From the NCBI GenBank assembly GCA_049587715.1, contig JBAVEL010000016.1, forward strand, positions 1 through 54,032: a stretch of 54,032 bases of DNA, written 5' to 3'. This document shows, in pieces, positions 8,087-17,300 of the stretch. This DNA is from JBAVEL01 sp049587715. GTDB lineage: Bacteria > Bacteroidota > Ignavibacteria > UBA10030 > UBA6906. The stretch's first letter is position 1, and the number at the start of each line of letters is the position of its first letter. A program made the position numbers and the translations under genes. The notes beneath the pieces are model-generated. The model was given only the letters and a program-made list of their open reading frames with translations. It made no database searches and was not told the origin of the DNA.

Positions 8087-9384
8087 TTGCCCGCTACACA
8101 CGGCCCGCCATGGGGGAGATCTGGTCGGAGGAGGCCAGGTTCCGCATCTGGCTGGAAATCGAGCTCCTGGCGTGCGAGGCGCAGGCGCAACTGGGGGTGA
8201 TACCCCGGGAGGCCGCGCGCGTGATCCGCCGGCGGGCCTCCTTCGATGCGGCGAGGATCGCGGAGATTGAGGCCGAAGTGCGCCATGATGTGATCGCTTT
8301 CCTGACGAACGTGGGGGAGCATGTGGGATCCGAAGCCAGGTTTCTGCACCTGGGGATGACCTCCTCCGACGTGCTCGACACGGCCCTGGCGGTCCAGATG
8401 AAGCGATCGGGAATGCTCCTTCTGGAGGGTTTCACGCGTCTCCGGGCGGTTCTGGGCCGGAGGGCATTGGAATTCCGTGATACGGTCATGGTGGGGAGAA
8501 CGCACGGCGTGCATGCCGAGCCCACCACCTTCGGCCTGAAGCTGGCCCTCTGGTACGACGAGACCCGGAGAAACATCGAGCGGCTTACCGCCGCCGTGAG
8601 GAGCATCGGGGTGGGGCGCATCGCCGGGGCGGTGGGGACCTTCGGCCACATCAGCCCCGAGGTGGAAGCCCACGTGTGTGCGCGCCTGGATCTGGAACCC
8701 GCGCCCGTCTCCACACAGGTCATCCAGCGGGATCGGCATGCGGAGTTCCTGGCGGTGCTGGCGATTGCGGGATCCTCCCTGGAGAAGTTTGCCGTCGAAA
8801 TCAGGCACCTGCAGAGAACGGAGGTCCAGGAGGCCGAAGAGTACTTTGCCCCCGGCCAGAAGGGGTCGTCTGCCATGCCCCACAAGCGGAACCCCATCAC
8901 ATGCGAGCGCATTGCCGGGCTTGCCCGCGTCCTCCGCGGCAACGCGCTTGCGGCGCAGGAAAACGTGGCGCTCTGGCACGAGCGGGATATCACGCACTCC
9001 TCCGTCGAGCGGATCATCATTCCGGACAGCTGTATCCTGCTGGATACCATGCTGGATGCCTTTACGGATGTCGTGGACCGACTGATGGTGCATCCCGAGG
9101 CCATGACCCGGAACCTGGAGCTCACCCGCGGACTGGTCTTCTCCCAGTCCGTCCTCCTGGCGCTCACGCAGAAGGGGATGCGCCGCGAGGATGCATACCG
9201 GGCGGTGCAGGGGGCGGCGGCGGAAACCCGGCGCACGGGGCGGGACTTCCGGGAGGTTCTGCGGGAGAGGGAGGATGTGGCGCGCCGCCTGTCCGGCGTG
9301 GAGCTGGATGCGCTCTTCGATGTGCGGAAATACCTCGAACATGTCCCTCTTCTGTTCCGGAGGGCCGGTCTGTCCGAAGCATAA
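8083..9384 (+). CDS. purB: Adenylosuccinate lyase
   Basis: 433 aa, GTG start overlapping the htrA stop (GTGA). It catalyses the two fumarate-releasing steps of purine synthesis (SAICAR to AICAR, adenylosuccinate to AMP). Catalytic landmarks are visible: LGMTSSDVLDTAL, the general-acid histidine in VGRTHGVHAEP (H141), and the flexible signature loop GSSAMPHKRNP beginning near residue 261 with the catalytic serine at ~263. It is followed by the conserved ALWHERDITHSSVERI and full family length. The N-terminus IARYTRPAMGEIWSEEARF is a standard purB start, which confirms the GTG. Confidence 0.96.
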   Translation: MIARYTRPAMGEIWSEEARFRIWLEIELLACEAQAQLGVIPREAARVIRRRASFDAARIAEIEAEVRHDVIAFLTNVGEHVGSEARFLHLGMTSSDVLDTALAVQMKRSGMLLLEGFTRLRAVLGRRALEFRDTVMVGRTHGVHAEPTTFGLKLALWYDETRRNIERLTAAVRSIGVGRIAGAVGTFGHISPEVEAHVCARLDLEPAPVSTQVIQRDRHAEFLAVLAIAGSSLEKFAVEIRHLQRTEVQEAEEYFAPGQKGSSAMPHKRNPITCERIAGLARVLRGNALAAQENVALWHERDITHSSVERIIIPDSCILLDTMLDAFTDVVDRLMVHPEAMTRNLELTRGLVFSQSVLLALTQKGMRREDAYRAVQGAAAETRRTGRDFREVLREREDVARRLSGVELDALFDVRKYLEHVPLLFRRAGLSEA

Positions 9385-9401
9385 GGGAGAAAGGAACCAT
9401 C

Positions 9402-10892
<1,491 letters not shown>

Positions 10893-11032
10893 GGTGTTCC
10901 GTGGCGGACGTCCGTTTCTATCTGGTTTCCCACTACGAGCATCAGGAGTTCTTCTGAGGGGGCCCGTCGGGGGGACGCGCACACGCCGCGCCCCCGCAGG
11001 AATCCCTTCACCCTTACCTCAGGAGAATCGTC
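10893..11032 (+). other. Intergenic spacer with possible 18-codon ORF and GC hairpin
   Basis: Between the dehydrogenase and aminotransferase genes. A GTG at 10901, preceded by GAGG, opens an 18-codon frame (VADVRFYLVSHYEHQEFF) to a TGA at 10957. A bulged GC-rich stem (roughly 10972-11000) without a T-run follows. The spacer is the longest in this operon, so attenuation or a leader peptide is conceivable, but I have no homologue to support it. The aminotransferase ribosome-binding site (AGGAG) lies near 11020. Confidence 0.25.
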
Positions 11033-12382
11033 ATGACAATGCAGCAGATGCGTGCTCCGGGCGGACGGCCCGCCCGTGTGGCTCCGGCCGATGCTCTGGC
11101 CGTTCTGGCCAGGCACATTCTGGTGGACGGCTTCGAGATCGTCATCGACCTCAAGAAGAGCCGAGGGGCCCGGATCGTGGATGCCCGCACCGGGCGGTCC
11201 TATCTGGACTTCTTCACCTTTGTGGCTTCCTCCCCCCTCGGGATGAACCACCCGAAGATGACGACCCCGGAGTTCCTGGAGCGGCTGGCCTACGTCAGCG
11301 TGAACAAGCCGTCCAACTCGGACATCTATACCGCCGAGCAGGCGGAGTTCCTCGATACGTTCGAGCGCGTGGCCATGCCGCCCTATCTTCCCCATGCTTT
11401 TTTCATCGAAGGCGGAACCCTCGGGGTGGAGAACGCGATCAAGGCGGCCTTCGACTGGAAGGTCCGGAAGAACTTCGCCCGGGGATACAAGGAAGAGAGG
11501 GGAACCCAGGTGATTCACTTCCGGCAGGCGTTCCACGGCAGATCGGGCTACACGCTTTCGATGACCAACACCGACCCGGTCAAGACCGCCTTCTTCCCGA
11601 AGTTCGCCTGGCCGCGCGTGCTCAACCCCGCCGTCCGTTTCCCCCTTGCGGGAGCGAACCTGGAGACCGTTCTGAAGGATGAACAGACCAGCATCGGTCA
11701 GATCAAGGAGGCCTTCCGCGCCAACCGGGACGATATCGCGGCCATCATCATCGAGCCGGTCCAGGGGGAAGGGGGGGACAATCACTTCCGGGGCGAGTTC
11801 TTCCAGGCCCTCCGCCAGCTTGCGGACGAGAACGAAGCCATGCTGATCATGGACGAGGTGCAGACGGGCATCGGGATGACGGGGAAGATGTGGGCCCACC
11901 AGCACTATGTCCGTCCCGACATGATCGCCTTCGGCAAGAAGACGCAGGTCTGCGGGTTCCTGTGCGGGACGCGGATCGACGAGGTGAAGGAGAATGTCTT
12001 CGCCGTCCCCAGCCGGATCAACTCCACCTGGGGAGGCGGCCTGACGGACATGGTACGGGCGCAGCGATACCTGGAGATCATCGAGGAGGAGAACCTGGTG
12101 GAGAACGCGCGGCGGATGGGGGAGCACCTCCTTGCCCGCCTTGCGGCGCTCGCCGGGGAGTTCCCTGCCGTGCTCTCCAATCCTCGCGGCCTGGGGCTGT
12201 TCGCCGCCTTCGACGTGGTCTCCCCCGAGGAGCGCACCCGTATCCGGCAGAAGTGCCTGGAGCAGGGGCTGATTGTCCTTCCGAGCGGGGAACGGGCCAT
12301 CCGGTTCCGTCCGCCTCTCACGATCACGGAAGCGGAACTCGAGGAGGGATTCGCCATCCTGCGGAAGGCCCTCGGCTCCTGA
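11033..12382 (+). CDS. lat: L-lysine 6-aminotransferase
   Basis: 449-aa PLP-dependent class III aminotransferase. It transfers the epsilon-amino group of lysine to 2-oxoglutarate, giving allysine (2-aminoadipate 6-semialdehyde). Characteristic lysine-epsilon-aminotransferase wording is visible: DGFEIVIDLKKSRGARIVDA, YLDFFTFVASSPLGMNHP, the substrate loop EGGTLGVENAIKAAFDWK, and the PLP lysine K302 in IAFGKKTQVCGFLCG. The start ATG has AGGAG 10 bases upstream. It is the last gene of the plus-strand operon and is followed 23 bases later by a strong terminator. Paired with the upstream dehydrogenase it forms a two-step lysine to 2-aminoadipate module. Confidence 0.92.
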   Translation: MTMQQMRAPGGRPARVAPADALAVLARHILVDGFEIVIDLKKSRGARIVDARTGRSYLDFFTFVASSPLGMNHPKMTTPEFLERLAYVSVNKPSNSDIYTAEQAEFLDTFERVAMPPYLPHAFFIEGGTLGVENAIKAAFDWKVRKNFARGYKEERGTQVIHFRQAFHGRSGYTLSMTNTDPVKTAFFPKFAWPRVLNPAVRFPLAGANLETVLKDEQTSIGQIKEAFRANRDDIAAIIIEPVQGEGGDNHFRGEFFQALRQLADENEAMLIMDEVQTGIGMTGKMWAHQHYVRPDMIAFGKKTQVCGFLCGTRIDEVKENVFAVPSRINSTWGGGLTDMVRAQRYLEIIEEENLVENARRMGEHLLARLAALAGEFPAVLSNPRGLGLFAAFDVVSPEERTRIRQKCLEQGLIVLPSGERAIRFRPPLTITEAELEEGFAILRKALGS

Positions 12383-12405
12383 GGCGCGAGCGGTCGGCCC
12401 TCACA

Positions 12406-12438
12406 GGCGCCCCAGCCAGTCCGGGGCGCCTTTTTTTT
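12406..12438 (+). terminator. Rho-independent terminator of the plus-strand operon
   Basis: Perfect 8-bp stem GGCGCCCC (12406-12413) / GGGGCGCC (12423-12430), 9-base loop, then eight T residues (12431-12438). It lies 5 bases before the end of the convergent minus-strand gene; on that strand it has no T-run. Confidence 0.92.
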
Positions 12439-12443
12439 CATCC

Positions 12444-14228
12444 TCAGCGAAGAAGGAAGAGGGGCCGGACCGCACGGGCGGCGGCGCCCTCCAGGCGGCA
12501 GAAATAGACCCCGCTTGCCAATCCCGTGGGGGACCACGCGGCGAAGTGGACTCCCGGTTCCTCATGGCCTTCGGCCAGGACCGCCACCTCCCGCCCCAGC
12601 ACCGAGTACACGGCGATCCTGATGCGGCCCCCCCGCGGAAGCTCATAGCGGAGAACGGTCCGGCCGTTGAAGGGGTTCGGATAGGCCTGGAGCACCCCCG
12701 CGGAAGGCGGACCGGACTCCTCGAGCACGGATGTGGCGGGGGAACGCCGGAGTTCCACCGCGTCCAGTCCTGCAAAATCCGAACCCGTCCCCCCGGGGCC
12801 GCCGGCAAAGTGCAGATAGCGGAATGCCACCCGGAACGGCGACCCGGGAGGCACGAGTCCCGAGAGAAGGAAGGCCTTGCGTGTCCAGGTTCCCTTGGGG
12901 ACGGCCGTGTATTCCATCCGGATTGTGAAATCGGAGGTGTCCGATCCCCCCCCCGAGAGAAGCAGCATGATGGAGTCCGGGTAGTTGGCTGCCGGGGGTG
13001 GGTGGAGGACGGAGCGGATCCGGAACAGGAGCGAGTCCTGGACTCCCGTCCCCTGCGGGGCCTCGATGCGGGGGCTGATCAGCCAGTCGTCAATGAGGCC
13101 ACCGTTTCCCCTCAGGAAGTTGTCGGCCGCGAATCCCCCTCCCTCGAAAGGAGGAAAGGGAGAGGCGGGCGCTCCGCGGAACCAGGGAGCAAGCGGGCCG
13201 CCGTCCCCGTTGACGGTGCTCCACCCGGGAGGAGGGAAGAGCGTGTCGTTGAATCCTTCCCACAGAATGAGCGACGTGTCAGGCACCAGAATCACGATCC
13301 GGGCCGAGTCATTGAGGGGATTCGCATCCCAGGGAAGGATTGTGCGCGCCCTCACCAGATGAGACCCCGGAAGAAGATCCGGGAGCGGAAGGAAGAGAGT
13401 GTCCGTCCCCCCCCTGGATAGTGTCCGGGAACCCTGCACGGGATTCTGATCGTCTCCGTCCACGCTCCAGGCAATCCCCCAGGAGGGTTCGTCGAACGTC
13501 CCGTGGTTCCGTACCCGGGCTCCGACCGCTCCCGACCCGGGGACCGCGAACAGGGCGGGGGAAGCGGGATCAGGCACGTTCCCGTCGCCCCCTCCGCGGG
13601 AAACCTCCCCGGGTCCGGGAGGGGCCGCCAGACCCTCAAGGCCGATGTCATGGAATGCCGTATCGGCAATCCGGATCTCATCCAGGAATATGTTGTTCCC
13701 GTATCCGCTGATCCCGCGGAACGAAATCCGGACCCCCGCAGAACCCGCCCAGGGAAGGAGGGAGACCATGCGGGTTCTCCAGCTGGCCGCGGGGCTTGCG
13801 CGCGCAACGGCCAGAAGCGGCATCCAGGGACCCGCCACGCTGTCTCCCGTGGTGACTTCCACGCAAAGTGTGTCCCCCGCCTGCGGGAACTCGGGATCCC
13901 CGTACACGTGGAACTCCAGAAAGGGGTTCGCGGAGGTGCTCAGGTTCACCGCAGGGGACGTGAACCGGGCCTGATCGCCGGGCCGGGCATCATAGGAGTT
14001 GAACATCGCCTGGCCGGGGGGAAGAAAGGGATCCGCAGGGGGGTGGGTCCCCGTTGTGGTCCGCCTCCAGATGGCCGATGAGCCCGCGACGGCGCTGACC
14101 GTCCACCCGGCGGGTATGCCGGGGCCGTCAAAGCCCTCGTGCAGATAGACTGCGGGAGGGGGGGGAGGGTGAGCGCCTGCCGCCAGAAGGAGGAGGGCGC
14201 CCCACAGGGCGAAGGCGGATGTCTTCAT
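12444..14228 (-). CDS. Exported jelly-roll (choice-of-anchor J type) protein with C-terminal sorting domain
   Basis: 594 aa. Residues 1-19 form a signal peptide (MKTSAFALWGALLLLAAGAH). Two MAM/anchor-J-like beta-sandwich domains follow, each opening with an EGF(D/N) then GW pattern (near residues 31 and 326), joined by an Ig-like CARDB-type segment (~215-315). The C-terminal ~85 residues are an FlgD-Ig-like / type IX-type sorting domain (LQAYPNPFNGRTVLRYELP, SGVYFCRLEG). It is therefore expected outside the outer membrane or secreted; the ligand is unknown. A promoter lies so close upstream (14234-14262) that the mRNA may start at the ATG itself, and no ribosome-binding site is visible. Convergent with the lysine operon. 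Confidence 0.85.
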   Translation of the reverse strand: MKTSAFALWGALLLLAAGAHPPPPPAVYLHEGFDGPGIPAGWTVSAVAGSSAIWRRTTTGTHPPADPFLPPGQAMFNSYDARPGDQARFTSPAVNLSTSANPFLEFHVYGDPEFPQAGDTLCVEVTTGDSVAGPWMPLLAVARASPAASWRTRMVSLLPWAGSAGVRISFRGISGYGNNIFLDEIRIADTAFHDIGLEGLAAPPGPGEVSRGGGDGNVPDPASPALFAVPGSGAVGARVRNHGTFDEPSWGIAWSVDGDDQNPVQGSRTLSRGGTDTLFLPLPDLLPGSHLVRARTILPWDANPLNDSARIVILVPDTSLILWEGFNDTLFPPPGWSTVNGDGGPLAPWFRGAPASPFPPFEGGGFAADNFLRGNGGLIDDWLISPRIEAPQGTGVQDSLLFRIRSVLHPPPAANYPDSIMLLLSGGGSDTSDFTIRMEYTAVPKGTWTRKAFLLSGLVPPGSPFRVAFRYLHFAGGPGGTGSDFAGLDAVELRRSPATSVLEESGPPSAGVLQAYPNPFNGRTVLRYELPRGGRIRIAVYSVLGREVAVLAEGHEEPGVHFAAWSPTGLASGVYFCRLEGAAARAVRPLFLLR

Positions 14229-14233
14229 GGCGG

Positions 14234-14262
14234 AATATACCCTCCGCGGGGCTCTCTTTCAA
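14234..14262 (-). promoter_or_regulatory. Sigma70-like promoter giving a probable leaderless mRNA
   Basis: Minus strand TTGAAA (14262-14257), 17-base spacer, TATATT (14239-14234). Predicted transcription starts at about 14227, coinciding with the ATG at 14228-14226. No Shine-Dalgarno sequence lies between. Confidence 0.6.
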
Positions 14263-14277
14263 CGGGCTCCTGCAAAC

Positions 14278-14309
14278 AGGAAGGCCCCGCCGGGGGGCGG
14301 GGCCTTCCT
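14278..14309 (-). terminator. Terminator hairpin of the 1531-aa BNR protein gene
   Basis: Perfect 14-bp stem (14278-14291 with 14296-14309) and 4-base loop, 22 bases past the stop at 14331. On the minus strand it is followed by GTTTGC, a weak T-run, so termination may be partial or factor-assisted. Confidence 0.75.
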
Positions 14310-14330
14310 GAGCGGGCAAAGCTCCGCTGA

Positions 14331-17300
14331 CTACTCCGTGCCGTCTTCCCGTGTGCGGGGCGTCCGGCTCCGGACGCCCTCTTTCGGCGGCGGGACCCGC
14401 ACAAGGACTCCGTTTCCGTTCGCCTTCAACCAGTACCCCAGGCCCGGCTGAAGCACCGTGGCGGGAGTGTAGGCCCCGTCGTAGCGGAAGAAGGGGGATC
14501 CGCGCAGCCCCCCCGGCACCGTCATCACAGCCCCCGTATCCACGGGATGTGAGAAGGAGCCGACCAGGTTCCACCCCTGCTCGAGCACGGCCAGGGTGTC
14601 CCGGGTGATGGGGGCTCCCGGCACCGGGATGGTCGTCCCCGCGGGGAACTTCTCCCAGCACCCGATGCCGTTGGGGATCGTGTATGCCTGCCCATAGCCC
14701 AGGCCCGGCTGGTACGCGAAGGCATAGGGGAAAAGGGCGCCCGGGAAGAGCTCCTGCACGGAATCCCGGGCGGTGACCACGGGATTGGCGATGATGTTCC
14801 ATCCCGCAATGACCGGCACGTTCACCGAGAAGATCCCCCCCACGCTCAGACGGACGGGGACGTATGCGGGGGTATGGGGGAAATCATTGCTCTGCACCTC
14901 CAGCCGCCCCGTGTAGATGCCGTCGGTCAGGCCCGTTGTGTTGTAGCTGACCGCCACCTTCGCGCTTCCGCCCGGCGGGACGTTTCCGGATGTGGGAGAG
15001 AGGGCGAGCCAGCTCACGTCCGTGGCGAAGAGCACCGCCAGGTTGTTGTGCACGTAGGCCGCATTGTACACCACCTGGAGCCCCACCGTGCCGGATGCGT
15101 TTTCGATCCCGATCGTGGCCGAGTTGAGGGTCTGCTGCATGTTCAGGTACTGGTACAGGATCCGGCCGTCGGCGTACAGGATCGTCTGGAATGTGTACCG
15201 TCCGGGAGTCGTCGTCCCGAAGTGCGGGACGTTGGTGAACTGCACGATGAACCTGTTGTTCGGCGCATCGTGGTAGTGGTGCACGGTGCCTCCGAGGGTG
15301 GGATCCAGATCCAGATCGTCCCACCAGGCATACAGGGCGTTGTTGGGTGAGGAGGTGCCTGTGGAAGGAATCGCTCCGTTGGAATAGCTGGTCAGGGTGG
15401 AAGCCACATCAAAGCTCATCCAGCCGTTGGTGACAAGCTTCATGGAGCTGTAGGTGTTGCCGTAGAATGTGAAGGGGAACGGCAACGGGAGGGTGACCCG
15501 TCCGTCGTCGTCCGACCCTGTCCAGGAGGTGGAGGGGATGGGGGTGCCCACGCCCGTGATGTCCGTCCATTGGAAGGCGGGGCCTCCGGGCTCGTCGCTG
15601 TCGATCCACCGGTAGCCGGCGCTGTCGGGTCCTCCGGATCCCTCCGCAGGGGGATTCCCGCGATGCAGGTCCGGTTCGTCCTTACCCTGCTGGATGGGCC
15701 GCCCGTCCCGCCCGCGCCGGGGGGGATAAAGCTCGTCCCCCCGGGGCTGGGGAGCCGGCCGGGCTGCGGCGGCGAAGGGGACGTCCCGGATGGACCAGAC
15801 CAGTGGGCCCGCGCCCGTATTCAGGATGGTGAGGGTATCCACGGCTACGGCATTGGGGGGCATGCTCCGGGTGAGGGTATCAGGCTGGAAAACGATGGTG
15901 GGGCTCCCCGTCACCGTGAGCGATACCTGCACGTTGGTGAGCGGTTCATCCGGATCATTGGCGGTCACCCCGATGGCCGTTGTGTACACGCCGGGAGTGA
16001 GCCCGGTTGCATCCAGAGCAGCCGTGATGGTGGCACTGGTTCCTCCCCCGATCGTGTCTGAGGCGGGGCTGACCGAGAGCCAGAGCGCCGTCTCGCTCAG
16101 GGAAACCAGCAGGGGATCGGCGGGCGGGAGGGTTTCGTTTGTGATGAGGAAGCTCAGACTCCCCGTTTCTCCCTCCTGGAGGGTGTCTGCCAGGGCAAGG
16201 GGCGTGACCGCAATTTCGGGGGGGGAGAGGGACTGGCGGAAGAACCGGATGATGCGCGCCATGACGGAGTCCTTCAGATTGGAGCCGGCGTCGGCCAATC
16301 CTTCGAACTCCACCACGCTGGCCACCCCCCGCCCCAGACCGTAGAAGCTGTAGACTCCCATGGTGTCATGGGGGCTGGGGGTGGAAGTGGGGGCGGTCCA
16401 GAGCACCCGTCCCGCTCCGTCGCTTGCGGGATGGAGCTCATCCATGAAGTTGTTCCCGCCCGAGTTTGTGAAGGTGAGACCCCCGAAGACGGTCCGGCCG
16501 CTCACGCTTGCCACATCCGAGCTCCCGTCGTTTCCGTCCAGAAGATCGAACAGGGGGCGGAAGTTGTATCCCGATGCGCTCTCCGGGTCATAGTTGAAGA
16601 CATCCCCCCCCTCCAGATAGAATCGTCCCCCGTTCTGCACGTACGCCGCGATGGCCGGCCCCTCCGGGTCCGAGGCCCGGATGATCGCGTTATCCGTGTA
16701 GATGCCCGCCGTGACAAAGACGGCCTCAAAGGGGCTGAGGTCGTTGCCGAACTCAAAGAGGGAGTCCACCTTGAAGTTGCTGACTCCCAGCCGGGTGAGG
16801 GAGGCGCCGATGGAGTCCGCGCTTCCCCCCAGGGCGTCGGGCGGCTGCCAGATGAGGACGTCGGGCAGGTCTCCGATGTACCCCCCCACGGCCGCACTCG
16901 GGTCGCTGTAGCGGCGGGGCGTGAGACTGTTGAACGCCTGGAGCGTATAGGTGTAGACGAATCCGGGCGGCGGGATGTCGATGTGGGTGGTGACTCCTGC
17001 GGCCACGGAATCAAGGAGCGTGCCATTCCGCCAGATTCTGGTTCCCGCCAGGTCATGCACGGGTGTTCCGTCCCGCTGGGTCGTGGGGTTGGTCCAGGTG
17101 ATCTGCGCCTGGGTGCTCAGGCGGTCCGTAATGCTGATGAGCACGTTGGAGGGGGGGGCGGGCCAGGGGGATCCGCCCGCCGTCCAGACGGCCTGGGACT
17201 CGGTGGAGAGACTGTCGTTGAGTGTGAGCCGCGCCGCCAGCGTGTATGTGTATTCCGTATAGGTGGTGAGCCCCGGATCCACATAGCTTGCGGCGGGGGG

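Noticed and set aside
8676..9401. Longer aldehyde dehydrogenase reading back into purB
   Set aside because: The extension is out of frame with purB; the ATG at 9402 has a good ribosome-binding site and matches the family N-terminus.
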